Positions 1 through 9,187 of a stretch of 15,526 bases of DNA are shown here, one piece after another. The position numbers were made by a program, and so were the translations under genes. The notes beneath the pieces were generated by a model. That model searched no databases. It saw only the letters and a list, made by a program, of their open reading frames with translations, and was not told the DNA's origin. The stretch spans positions 1-15,526 of the forward strand of contig JADHZB010000159.1 in the NCBI GenBank assembly GCA_015657535.1, read 5' to 3'. Origin of the DNA: Nephromyces sp. MM_2019. Taxonomy: Eukaryota > Apicomplexa > Aconoidasida > Nephromycida. Numbering within the stretch: position 1 is the first letter of the stretch; the number at the start of each line of letters is the position of its first letter.

Positions 1-81
<81 letters not shown>

Positions 82-95
82 GTGTGTGTGTGTGT
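1..95. repeat. (TG)n dinucleotide microsatellite
   Basis: This is an almost pure TG repeat with one T-to-C interruption at position 77. It continues past the left edge and fades into degenerate TG-rich sequence to about 178. Frames through it give only Cys-Val repeats, so I do not call it coding. It lies upstream of the likely splice acceptor at 227-228 and is best read as intron of a + strand gene. The deacetylase introns at the other end of the window also carry TG runs on the sense strand. Confidence 0.97.
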
Positions 96-228
96 CTATG
101 CGTTTGTATGCATTTCTGTGCATATCTGTGAGTTTCTATGCATGTTTTTGCATATGTGTGCCGTGTGCGTGTGTTTGCACCCTGTTTTTCTTGTGAAAAA
201 TCTTCTCTCCTTTTTTTTTCGAATTCAG

Positions 229-371
229 CCTTGTACACCTTTGGCTTGTATAGCTTGAAAGGCAACTTTTTCCCCATCTATGTGGGAATGACTATCATCA
301 ATATCTTGTATCTGCCATGCTTCGTCTATGTTTGGTATATTGAGTCAAAATCTCCTCAAGTTTGGAACCAG
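229..371 (+). CDS. Internal exon of an unidentified multi-pass membrane protein (partial gene)
   Basis: A pyrimidine tract ending in TTCAG (acceptor AG at 227-228) is followed by 143 nt open in one frame and closed by CAG|GTAATG at 372. The exon starts with two bases of a split codon and ends on a codon boundary. The peptide, about 47 residues, is LYTFGLYSLKGN followed by a strongly hydrophobic stretch (FFPIYVGMTIINILYLPCF) and a polar tail YIESKSPQVWNQ. This is one clear transmembrane helix with a short loop before it, as in polytopic transporters. I cannot assign a family from one helix. Earlier exons would lie left of the window. Reading frame, splice signals and hydrophobicity agree, but nothing here proves expression. 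Confidence 0.5.
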
Positions 372-590
372 GTAATGTCTTTAGGCCAATAGTGTGTCTT
401 GTCTGTCTGTATGTACTGCAGTAGCTGGCTGTAAAAAATTCCGTGTGTGTGTTTGTGGATGAATAAAAAGCAAAGCATAGCGCTCTCTGTGTTTTATATC
501 TGGCGAGAAATCTGGAAGATACTTATAAACATGACTTGAATATCGCTTTTTTATATTCTGCCTATCACTGCTTCTTTTGCTATTTTTTAG

Positions 591-722
591 CTGCTATTTC
601 GACCTGATATGCCGAAATTTTTTTTTTCTCAGAAAGCTAAAAAAGAAAGACTTGTTTGGCAAGTGTATATACACTTATTTTGGCAAAAAAACTTGTCAAT
701 TATCTTGGCTTCATCATTTTAA
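591..722 (+). CDS. Possible last exon of the left-edge membrane-protein gene
   Basis: The sequence CTTCTTTTGCTATTTTTTAG gives a strong acceptor ending at 590. From 591 the frame that continues the preceding exon in phase 0 stays open for 43 codons, to TAA at 720-722. The peptide contains FSQKAKKERLVWQVYIHLFW, a basic then aromatic/hydrophobic segment compatible with a C-terminal tail. A second acceptor-like AG in the same frame (631-632) would give a 90-nt version starting KAKKERLVWQ. The region is T-rich, which lowers stop frequency by itself, so this remains a candidate. Confidence 0.35.
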   Translation: MLFRPDMPKFFFSQKAKKERLVWQVYIHLFWQKNLSIILASSF

Positions 723-935
723 TCTATTTCCTTTCTTTCTATCTGCTGCGTATTCTTATTAAATTCACTTCAAATCAGGTTTCTTGTGCTTTTCGCATTT
801 CTTCTCTCTAGATTGGAGGTTAACTCTCGTTTTTTATACGATTTTTGAAAGTCATAATGAAAGGATTTTCATGCCTGCATACGCTCTGGAATTCTTAACT
901 TAAACTGTAGCTACTAGGGCTTATTTGCCACAAAA

Positions 936-1308
936 ATGGAAAGGTATGTTGCGAATATCGCAAAAAAACGGTATCTCTAGCTGGAGGCATACGTTTCTGC
1001 TTGTGTTTAAGAACTTCTTCGACTCTCTCTATATTTAAAGAAAAAATTAGAGTTTTTACGTTATAGCTTACCTATTTTTTGATGAGTGCAGCTCTTCCAA
1101 CCCAGCAATAGTGGCGAGAACTATACACAAGAATAAAAATCTGCGAATATTGAAATGGAGAAAACCAATAATCGTTAGCAGAGGTTTAGAAGCTAAAGAG
1201 AATGCCTATACGAACGAAATTTGGCTGAATCATTTTTTTCCCAGGCAAACCACTTCACGCAAGTATGGAGACGTCGCCATATCCATGGTGTTAGAAAGGC
1301 GCTTCTGA
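936..1308 (+). CDS. Possible two-exon small basic protein (tiny first exon)
   Basis: An ATG in a favourable context (aaaaATGG) at 936 is followed after 8 nt by AAAG|GTATGT, a good donor at 944. A matching phase-2 acceptor (TGCAG) ends at 1091. The joined frame reads MESSSNPAIVARTIHKNKN and continues through KWRKPIIVSRGLEAKENAY to TGA at 1306-1308, about 75 residues, basic, with no recognised domain. The coding sequence would be 936-943 joined to 1092-1308. A competing model uses the strong acceptor CATTTTTTTCCCAG at 1244 in another frame; the two models exclude each other there. Confidence 0.3.
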
Positions 1309-1342
1309 AAGATCTTCTGCCATCTTTCTGCTTATACTAAAA
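1245..1342 (+). CDS. Alternative terminal exon candidate
   Basis: A textbook acceptor, CATTTTTTTCCCAG, ends at 1244. In phase 0 the following frame is open for 32 codons (NHFTQVWRRRHIHGVRKALL, then KDLLPSFCLY) to TAA at 1341-1343. It could be a terminal exon of the left-edge gene, because phase 0 also matches the donor at 372. It overlaps the 1092-1308 model in a different frame, so at most one is right. No family is recognised. Confidence 0.22.
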
Positions 1343-1426
1343 GTAGCTTAAACTACCATTGATGGCAGGCATATTATACACATACAGCCTGTTAATTTTA
1401 TGTAAAATAGAGTTTGTTTTGAGCAG

Positions 1427-1540
1427 AAAAATCGTCTTCAAAGTCTGCTTTTTTTATCGTCTAACTGCGATGCACTAGCTAGGAAAACTGCGAATAGCCT
1501 TACCTTTGAAATCAGCAGCTCTACGCTCCTCCTGCAACGC
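1427..1540 (+). CDS. Weak exon candidate
   Basis: After TTTGTTTTGAGCAG a frame is open for about 38 codons (KNRLQSLLFLSSNCDALARK, then TANSLTFEISSSTLLLQR), followed by CGCTG|GTGTGTAG. Splice signals are acceptable on both sides. The region is T-rich and other frames are also partly open, so the call rests on pattern only. If it is wrong, this stretch is intergenic. Confidence 0.15.
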
Positions 1541-1700
1541 TGGTGTGTGTAGTGAAACTTTTCTTCTCTTTTTTAAGGTTTAGCTATTTATTCTTTTTAC
1601 TATTTTTTTCAAAGTGGTTTAGAAATGTTTTTGGGTTATTACCTTTAGCTGCTGGTAGAATTTTGAGCCTTCCAACTCTTTAAAATTGCTTGAAGTATGA

Positions 1701-1794
1701 GTTTAGGGCTTTTAGGGTTTTTGGGGCTTTCACACCTTTTAGGGCTTTCAGGGGGCTTGTAGGGTTTAATGGTTGCAGTTTAGGGTTTAGGGCT
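1701..1794 (+). repeat. Degenerate interstitial telomere-like (TTTAGGG) tract
   Basis: Repeated TTTAGGG, TTTTAGGG and close variants (for example CTTTTAGGG, CTTGTAGGG) occupy this stretch. The only perfect tandem pair is TTTAGGGTTTAGGG at 1779-1792. TTTAGGG is the telomere heptamer of several apicomplexans, chromerids and plants, and telomere-like repeats away from chromosome ends are known in Eimeria genomes. Decay of the units suggests an old interstitial copy. A 122-codon + strand open frame from 1690 runs through it, but its repeated Phe-Arg-Ala peptide comes from the repeat, so I do not call it a gene. Confidence 0.75.
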
Positions 1795-2115
1795 AGTATC
1801 GCTTTTTCTTCAGAGCACCTTCCACTTTTTTCTAAGCTTGCGCTTTTTAACGCAGGAAAAATAGCGAATAAGATTTTGTCGCTTTTCAATCAGCACATGC
1901 ATACGGATGATTATTTTTTCAGTTTTGCTCTACTTTGGTTTAATCTTTTGATTTTTATGGCAAACAATGGAAATTCGTGCTTGCACACACACATACACAC
2001 GCAAAAACTGTGCTTTACATCTTCACTTCTGCGTTTGCTCCATATTAATCCCCTATGAATTCTGCATTTTTCGGTAGTAAGAAAAAGGTTTTCTCTGATG
2101 ACTTTCAAAGAGATT

Positions 2116-2157
2116 AAGCTTACTTTACTAAGCTTAAGTTGCTAAGCTTACTTTGCT
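2116..2157. repeat. Three-copy 14-bp tandem repeat
   Basis: The units are AAGCTTACTTTACT, AAGCTTAAGTTGCT and AAGCTTACTTTGCT, head to tail without spacers. Each starts with AAGCTT. Copies differ at one to four positions. It lies in non-coding sequence with no evident function. Confidence 0.85.
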
Positions 2158-2392
2158 CAATGAATTTGATTGCGCTATCGTTTTTATTCTACTGCTTCAC
2201 ATGCATTTTTTCTACCCTTTTCCCCCTGATAATTGCTACAGTTTTTAGTGTTGATTTATCCTTGTAGTTTTCTTAATGATCGTTACAAGAAGCAAAGGAA
2301 AGTATGAAAAAAATGCACCGTTAGCTTATCAAAGCGAGTTTTCATAGGAGCTTGGCATACGTTATGTCGATTGATGGATATTTCAGTTTTAG

Positions 2393-2605
2393 CGAAGCCT
2401 TTTCTTCGGAAAATATCGCTTTTCCAGGCTGGAAAAGGTTATACTCTTCGATACCTTTTCAAATCTGCTAGAGGATACTGCATATGAGCGAAAGCCTTCA
2501 GCAGATTTGAACTTTTATGTTGGATTTTCATTTCCGGCGCTTCGCCATGACGTGTTCTTGGCTAAGTTTATGCGGGTAGTTTCTGATAGATTTAACATCA
2601 TTTAA
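2393..2605 (+). CDS. Candidate terminal exon, unknown protein
   Basis: The acceptor-like GATATTTCAGTTTTAG ends at 2392. The frame is then open for 70 codons to TAA at 2603-2605. The peptide includes RFSRLEKVILFDTFSNLLED and FSFPALRHDVFLAKFMRVVS, balanced and globular-looking, with no recognised family. A donor-like CGG|GTAGTT near 2575 could end it earlier. The other two + frames are also open across 2323-2468, one of them starting with ATG at 2364 (MSIDGYFSFSEAF), which weakens frame choice and makes base composition an alternative explanation. Confidence 0.33.
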   Translation, partial: RSLFFGKYRFSRLEKVILFDTFSNLLEDTAYERKPSADLNFYVGFSFPALRHDVFLAKFMRVVSDRFNII

Positions 2606-5600
2606 AAGTGACTCTACTATCTTCACTAAGATGTGTGATTATTACGCAAAAGCTATGACGAAGATTGTATACTTTTTAGAGAATCTACATTACTTGTTGC
2701 TACTGGACTTTATGGTAGATCTAGTGAGTTACTCTTGAATAGTATATCTATACTTGCTCTCTTAATCTTGGGTGATGACGCACGTACGCTCTATGATTAT
2801 GGATGACATTTTTCTAGTCAATGAACTCGGGAGTTTTCTCCACTGCGACGCCTGACAGGATACCTCAAACTAATTTCATCAAAGACTTTAAGGCAGAAGT
2901 GTGTTAACAGTTTTTCTTTTGAAGCATAAAGTGCATTAAAATTATCCCGTGTTTTACCAATTTATAATGCAAATCTCCCTGGACTTCCAATGAGTTGTTT
3001 TGAAAGTAACAGACGTAAATAAAGGGACGTCTTCAACCTAAAAGTGAAAATAAAAAAGCATGAAATGTTGATTAAAGGAGGGTTGGGAATGGGTACACAT
3101 GATATATAGTACTCACGAGTGAGCAGTTTCAGGCATCTTCCTCTTGCTAGGAAAGAGTTTTTACTGTTTAGCCTTGAATTTTTAGGAATCCACAGTCTAG
3201 ATATATAACGACCAATCAGATGTCAAGATTATTCTTTCTTTGCTGTTCATATGTTTAGACATGAAGTTGAAACTGCACGGAGAGTGCTGGCTACTTCCTA
3301 TCGCGTAGCAGTTAATTTTTGTACAGATTTGTACTCAAACTCTTTTGAAGGGTATTATGATTTTCTCCATATCCTGCTTTGGTATATGCTTCAAATTTCG
3401 ATAGTATATTGCTCACACACTTACGTGTGCTCGGCGAGCTTTTCAAATCTTCATTTTACCATATTCCATGTTTGCAACCGCTGCCACTTGCCATTAACGA
3501 CGTTCAAGTGCTTGCATGACTCGCTCCTAGGTATTCAAAAGGTCGCAATTAATGGTGAGAAAACTCTTTCCTCATGCATTTTCTGCCATCTTTTGTGCAG
3601 ATACATAGGCATCATCGTTTCTGCGGTAGTAAAAAGCGTATAATTTTAAGCAAATGAAGTCACACGTCCCTTCTCAAGGTTTTCTTGCGGATGCATTTTT
3701 ATCCTGTTTTCTAGAAAGTGGGTGACACACTTCGTAAGCTGTAAGTCCCGTTGTTTTTCTAGTTGCAAAGTAAGGTTTTAGACAAATACCAAGGTTGACT
3801 GCGCTGCTCCTTTCTCCTACTTTGCTAAAAAGTTCAATACCAGTCTAATTTTGCGTAAGAGAATCTTCAAATAGTAAAGCGCATTGGGGAAGGTGGAGCT
3901 ATCTTTGGTGAAAGACCTGCTGCGCTCAATGAAGTTAAACCGTTAGTATTGGGAAAGTATTATATAATTCAATTTTTCAGCCGTTTTAAAGTCTCAATAC
4001 AAAGGAACATAAAATTATAGCCAATACTGATGTAGCTGCACAAAAGGAGTCTCTTTACTGTTAATTATTATTGTAGTGCGTACTTGTGTATGCACGAAAT
4101 ACCCTGAGGACGCAGCGCAATCCTTTTTTCCGCTTCTATTTAAGAATTTAACTTTAAAGTGAGTAGTACCAAGTTTTTTTCTTTACCTGGTATTGCTAGA
4201 CATTTACTCTATAGAAAAAAAATCATTTCATAATTATAAATTGATGTTAATAAGAAAGCTTTTGTGGAGAGCTGCAGCTCTGTCTTCCGGTATGTTGTTT
4301 TAGATATTAACAGCTGTGAAAGAGGTTTCTGGATTTCTGCATTGTCTAGGTACCTTCAACTTTTGTAGGGTGTGAGTACACCAAAGTCACAAGTCCGCAT
4401 CATCTTAGCATATCCAAAGCTTTAGAAAGTTTATTGCAAACTTCATTTGCTGCGTATCACGGCTTAAAGCCCGTTTACCCTCTCTTTGTGAAAAAATCTG
4501 CTTATTCGAAGGAGCTTCCAGAGCACTTAGATGTTCGCTTAGGGCTACCCCTCTTCCCATACACACATCTGCTTACTCTTCCCTACCATCATTCTCTCTG
4601 AAGAGCAGAAAACTAGGGCATATTGAAGGCAATAGTTCTCGTTCACTCTCCGGACTTGGCTAGATAAATTTAAGACAGTACGCAGTGCCTAGGCGGCGGT
4701 AAGCGTTGTTTAATATAAAATTTGCAGTTATTGCAACTTCTCATTGATGAGTGAGGCTACATTTCCTTGCCTAGAACTACGAGAGGTTTTTCCGCTAAAT
4801 CAGCTTATTCCGTCGGCTTTCCTGCCTTCTTGTGTGCCAAACTCGGCCAGAAGAAGCGCTCTTACAGCTGCTAATCGGAAATACAGATTTTAGTATTAGT
4901 TCAGCTAGTACTAAGGCGAAGTGACACCACAGCTTACACATACCAAGAAATTTCGAAAAATATTGAAATAATATGATTCGGGGAAATATCAACGCTTCGG
5001 CGAGTAAAGTAGTTGATAAGAAGAAGCGAGCTTACAGGACAGGAGAAGCAGCATAATAAGAGGCAGGAGCATAGAGAATTTCTATACCAATTTCAGCAAA
5101 CCCAACCACATGGGATGTGATTATAACATCAAATAGCATTATTTTAAGGCACTTTACTAATTCGAAGTATCAAAATTACATGAATCTCCATGAAGTAGCT
5201 ATAAAAGCGATATATTGGGAGGTATTTCAGGTATTCAGATAGAATACATGGAATGCTCAGATACCTAATCTGTGGAAGAAACAAATGGTATAATTATTGT
5301 ATGAAAGCATATAACCTACAATTGTCTATATATATACGAGTATAGCGTGAACATTTAACCTTTTCCTTGCTATGGGAGCTATATAACTGGGAAAATCACC
5401 TCTCAACTTCAAGACGAGTAGGTCACCAAAATAAAGTCAAACTAGAGTAGGATCCATGGCAGAGCTCAGCATGAGCAGGAGAGAAAAAAATTTCAAAAAT
5501 CTGTACAGGTAAGAATGATCCTGGATTTGACCACGTATAGAAAGTAACATCAGAAAATGCATAGGACCACCAATTTTACGCCGGCAAAGTAATGAATAAA

Positions 5601-5883
5601 GTCTTTCAAAAGAATAAGTGAAAGTAGACAAAAATTATAGCTCTAGAACCATGTAGATATACATTTTTATAGTGCTCTCCACTGAGGCTTTTATAGTACT
5701 CCCGATATTATTGTCCAAAAAAACTTAGTTTGAGCATAAATACTTCGAATTTGTGCATCAATGAAATAAGTCATGCTTTTTCGAACATTTTGGAAGCGTT
5801 CCTGCATGATAGCTATCAAAAACACCCAAATAGAGGTCTAAATTTACTCAGGGGCATTTCAAGAAAAATACAGAAATCACTAA
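2606..5883. other. About 3.3 kb without a supportable gene
   Basis: AT-rich sequence with stops in all frames and no long simple repeat. The longest start-to-stop frame (3251-3643, +, 130 codons, Cys-rich hydrophobic peptide) is about as long as chance would give once in a window of this composition. Shorter ones (4795-4992 and 5437-5631, both -) have no recognisable domain, and the second starts with TTG rather than ATG. GT donor-like sites exist (for example GCGGTAAGC near 4698) but I could not pair them with convincing exons. Likely intergenic or long intron. Confidence 0.5.
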
Positions 5884-6606
5884 TTACGACCCTTGTATCT
5901 TCTGCAGCAGTGAATCGATTACTAGGCTCATTTTCATTTGCCCTCTAGCATTCCGTTTCATTCTCAGTTTCTTTTCTTTCGATTTTCGCATCAAAATGCC
6001 TTTTTTCTTTTCCAATCTCGCCTCTAGCTCTTCTGCATGCTGCTTTGCAGCCAACTCCCGTTCAAGCTGCTTCTGCCTTGCTAGTTCCGAAGCCGCCACA
6101 AAACGATTTTTCTTCAGGTTCCCTTTCTTATATTCTCGTGAGGAAGATTGCCCAGAAGTCTCCGACCTCTCCTGATGTGCCAGTAACTTTTGGGATTTTC
6201 CACCGGATTTTCCCCCCTTGGGTACCCTTCGAGAGGCGTTATTTCTTCTGGTTTCAATCACTCTCTTACTTTCGGCTTTACCAGCCCCAGCAGAAGAATC
6301 TTTATCGTTAATGGTAGGTCCATCGCTGTGGAAGCCGATTTTAGCAGAATTTGCTAATGATTCTCCTCTACTTTTTTGAGTAGAAGCCGTGTCCGCAGTT
6401 CCTGCAGGATGGACCTTCTCCTTATTGATAGCGTCCGCTTTAAATTTGCGCTTGTAATCAAAGTACGCTATCTTGTCTTTATTCCGACGTACGGTGTTCT
6501 TGAAGGACTTCTTAAACTTGAAGAAGTTTCGTACGGGTTTGCGATGATGCTTCAATCTTACAGGTTTTTCATTTTTTTTATGAAAAACCTTCGAAGCTTT
6601 ATCCAT
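5884..6606 (-). CDS. Fyv7/CCDC59-like rRNA-processing protein
   Basis: Intact single-exon frame of 240 residues, ATG at 6606-6604, TAA at 5886-5884. The protein is very basic. Residues about 14-45 are rich in Lys/Arg (RNFFKFKKSFKNTVRRNKDK). Residues about 60-160 are low-complexity Ser/Gly/Lys. Residues about 174-202 form a charged helix or coiled coil (ARQKQLERELAAKQHAEELE), and the end carries RNARGQMKMSLVIDSLLQKI (218-237). Fyv7 and CCDC59 proteins end in a similar Lys/Arg helix followed by a T-x-x-GQP-x-M...LL-x-KI motif; here the GQ, Met and LL-x-KI elements are kept, and Pro after GQ is absent. The family works in the nucleolus on 18S rRNA maturation of the small subunit. Length and order fit a small, fast-evolving family. 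It could instead be another basic nucleolar protein of the same architecture. Confidence 0.65.
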   Translation of the reverse strand: MDKASKVFHKKNEKPVRLKHHRKPVRNFFKFKKSFKNTVRRNKDKIAYFDYKRKFKADAINKEKVHPAGTADTASTQKSRGESLANSAKIGFHSDGPTINDKDSSAGAGKAESKRVIETRRNNASRRVPKGGKSGGKSQKLLAHQERSETSGQSSSREYKKGNLKKNRFVAASELARQKQLERELAAKQHAEELEARLEKKKGILMRKSKEKKLRMKRNARGQMKMSLVIDSLLQKIQGS

Positions 6607-6867
6607 GATATATACGTATTTTAATATAAACTAGATGACACGCAACACACAACGCTACCAATAATTCAGCAACGCATCAAGAGTAGACGCAGAACTATGT
6701 TGCAAAAAGGAGAGCGCAGTCAACCATACAAAAGTACCTGCGAGGTGGTAGCTGAATTTAACCATGAAATTAGCACTAGAGGAATAATATAAAAAATCTT
6801 GAGACAAAATGAACAGCTATCTTCTACACAAGATCGTGATGATGAACTCTACGGTTGATAAAATAGC

Positions 6868-6911
6868 CTTGGGCACTGTTATGCCCAAGCAATTTCCGCG
6901 GAAATTGCTTG
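6868..6911. promoter_or_regulatory. Overlapping hairpin and 26-bp perfect palindrome
   Basis: 6886-6911 is a perfect 26-bp palindrome centred on CCGCGG (half-site CAAGCAATTTCCG). Just before it, CTTGGGC (6868-6874) pairs with GCCCAAG (6883-6889) around an 8-nt loop and shares 6886-6889 with the palindrome, so in single strands the two folds compete. It lies about 280 bp upstream of the Fyv7-like start codon. A dimeric protein-binding site or an RNA/cruciform element are options; I see the symmetry but not the function. Confidence 0.5.
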
Positions 6912-7059
6912 AATATAATCCAAAAATTTTTTCGGAATCAGCGTAAAGCAATAATTAGAACGAGACTTTCACGGTAATGACGCGGATTAGGCTGGAAAAA
7001 TAACACACGAAAGCTCAAAATTAACGGTGGCATACACCATAGTTTCGTAGAACCATTCA

Positions 7060-8153
7060 TTGCATAACTTTTTACTCTATACAATATCGAAGCGAAGGTG
7101 TGACCTACGCATTAGGAAATCCTACACCGATTTTGGCATAGAAGGGCACGAATTATCGTGGCATACAATTATATCCTCTTGTATGCAAAACGTCGAACCA
7201 GATGTGCTATTTGGCAGGAAAACAAAAAGAGCACGTAAGAAGAAGTGAAACAAGAAGATTATGATGATAAGGTGTTTGGCCCAATTCTTGCATCGTAGTT
7301 TGCGGCTGCGGAAGGACAGTTTGAAAGTATCACTGTTTCCTTTGGGTTATGCTTTGGGATACGCCGCGCATAAGGTTATGATGATATCGCTTGCTTGTAT
7401 TATTGTCATGGTAAGACTGTATACACAAAGTGTAGCGCTTCATGTCTTTGTCAGAGATGCAATCATCATCATCAAATAGAACAAGCACAATTTCTGCGAT
7501 GTCATGAATACTGACGTGCCCTCAGCCGGAAAGAGGTAGTGGCAGTTACGATAACAAGCCTGCCTTTAAGCGTACCTTACGACGAAAGTCTTCAGTATGA
7601 TGGGGGAGCCTGCAATGGACAGGAAGAACTACATTATGGTACAACAAGAAGAGTAACTGCTGAAAGGAGACTAAGTTCCCAGTGAAGAATGTCAGCAACT
7701 CTGAATCTACGAACTAATATAAGCAAAAGTAACTGCAAAAAAAGGGGACGTAAGCTGGAGAAAATACTCAATAGCGGGGTCCAGCCAAGTGGTACAATTT
7801 TTACCAATAAAGGCCAGTTTTTCACGAATACATATATGCCTTGTTTTGACTGGCTAACAAGCAAGGTGAACTTATGGAATTTATTTGTGCTAATCCCGTG
7901 CGCAGGCTGCAGCGCTTATCAGGCAGAGCTGAGTTCTGCAGCATTTATTGTGATGATACTACCGTACAGTTTTCGCCAGTCACTCTTTGTGCTAGAGTCA
8001 CAAGCAGCGTACATATATCATTGTGCTCCTTGTTCTGGAAGAGCTGCTATTTTGCCGTTACGTAAGTTACCTTCAAGGCTACGGATATGCATCGCAGCAA
8101 GCATTCTGCTAGCTTTGAACAGATTTGCAACGCATTCCATCTACTCGCCATAG
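7060..8153 (+). pseudogene. Stop-poor, interrupted coding-like region
   Basis: From 7239 to 8150 the frame starting at 7239 runs 304 codons with only four stops (TAG 7296, TAA 7371, TGA 7512, TGA 7683). A second frame, 7060-7479, has one stop (7246) in 140 codons. Segments look protein-like: EEVKQEDYDDKVFGPILAS at 7239, a Cys/His-rich stretch CSASCLCQRCNHHHQIEQAQ near 7431, a Lys/Arg-rich piece SKSNCKKRGRKLEKILNSG near 7722. The sequence is less AT-rich than its flanks. GCCGTTAC|GTAAGTT near 8061 is a very good donor in another frame. Readings: a decayed gene, a gene of many short exons, or compositional bias. No domain is recognised. Confidence 0.3.
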
Positions 8154-8246
8154 AGACCCTGAAACATCTGAATCCTGCAAATGTAAAAAATATAACGGTG
8201 ACCTGTGACGGCTCGAAGAGCTATACATGCGATAAATAATAAACCG

Positions 8247-8308
8247 TGCCGCTAAGTTCCATAACAGTAAAAGCTGTATCGCTAAATTTTACAGCTTAAG
8301 AAGCGGCA
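8247..8308. repeat. Nested inverted repeat, possible structured RNA
   Basis: TGCCGCT (8247-8253) is the reverse complement of AGCGGCA (8302-8308). Inside it AAGCTGTA (8271-8278) is the reverse complement of TACAGCTT (8290-8297). Together they form a lower stem, an asymmetric internal loop (17 nt left, 4 nt right), an upper stem and an 11-nt terminal loop. This resembles a hairpin with an internal pocket, as in small structured RNAs, but I find no box motif that names a class. Confidence 0.45.
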
Positions 8309-9152
8309 TATAGAAGAAGCTAAGAATGACGCGATTCTTGAATTAAAGGGTACCTAACCAAGTAGCTTGAGGAATGCTTTTTTCTAAGTGACAATATTGT
8401 TCGGGCTTTTTAACGAAGGAAAACTTTCAGTTTTACCTATTGCTTAGCCTTTGTAAGATATACAGAAAATTATGAAATATAAGGTACAAGTAAGACCAAG
8501 GTAAACGACTATTGTTTAACGTAATGGAAGCATTTTGCGCATTGTTCAATCCACGTTAAATGCAGCTGACGTTCCAGTTGTGAGAGTTTCTTGGATATTC
8601 CTATATATCTTCATAAGAAAATTAATGCAGAAACTATTGCATAATTATGAAAGCAGTAAGCACACATTAGGGCTGTATAGATTTACCCAATAAATTAATA
8701 AACAGCGGCTGCTTATTCTAAGTATATCTTCGTCACGAGCGATGAAGAGCAAAATCACCTTCTTCCATATTTACGCAGGGCAATGAAAACTAATAGTACC
8801 TGACGTTTTAGCAATTCCAGCTTCTAGCTGATTTTATTTGTCAAGTACGCATACATATGAAGTCAGCTCTTGCATATCTATTTTTACAGAGAGTTTTCGA
8901 AACGATTACGATACGCAGAGATGTTAGCCTACGAGAGAATATTTACAAACAACGGCATAAGTTAAGGAGCAATAAAATAGTTGATAGCTAGCTTGGAGGC
9001 TTATTTTGGTATGTAGCACTTAAATTTTGCTTTCTACCAGTGAATATATATCTGAAAAAACAGATGCTTAGATTGCTTTGTTTTGTTATAAGTTAAGAGT
9101 TTAATTCATATTAATTTGATTAGTCGACTTGCGTATGCTGCTGCAGTACTAC

Positions 9153-9187
9153 AATGATGGCTCCTCTATCAGATAAGAGCCATCATT
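9153..9187. repeat. 11-bp perfect hairpin
   Basis: AATGATGGCTC (9153-9163) and GAGCCATCATT (9177-9187) are exact reverse complements around a 13-nt loop. No U-tract or gene end is adjacent that would make it a terminator, and it lies far from any called gene. It could be the core of a small non-coding RNA or the remains of a miniature inverted-repeat element. Confidence 0.55.

Noticed and set aside
2..258. Cys-Val repeat ORFs on the + strand
   Set aside because: They are translations of the (TG)n microsatellite and adjoining degenerate repeat.
1690..2058. 122-codon + strand ORF
   Set aside because: It begins inside the telomere-like tract, its repeated Phe-Arg-Ala peptide mirrors the DNA repeat, and the rest is T-rich low complexity. 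The - strand ORF 1680-1889 is the same artefact.
3251..3643. 130-codon + strand ORF
   Set aside because: Its length is about what chance would produce once in this window, it has no recognisable domain, and no supporting splice or composition signal was seen.
6045..6624. + strand ORFs opposite the Fyv7-like gene
   Set aside because: They are antisense shadows of the intact 240-residue - strand frame.
7239..8153. Reassigned stop codons
   Set aside because: All three stop types interrupt the frame, while the intact Fyv7-like and deacetylase genes in the same window use none internally.
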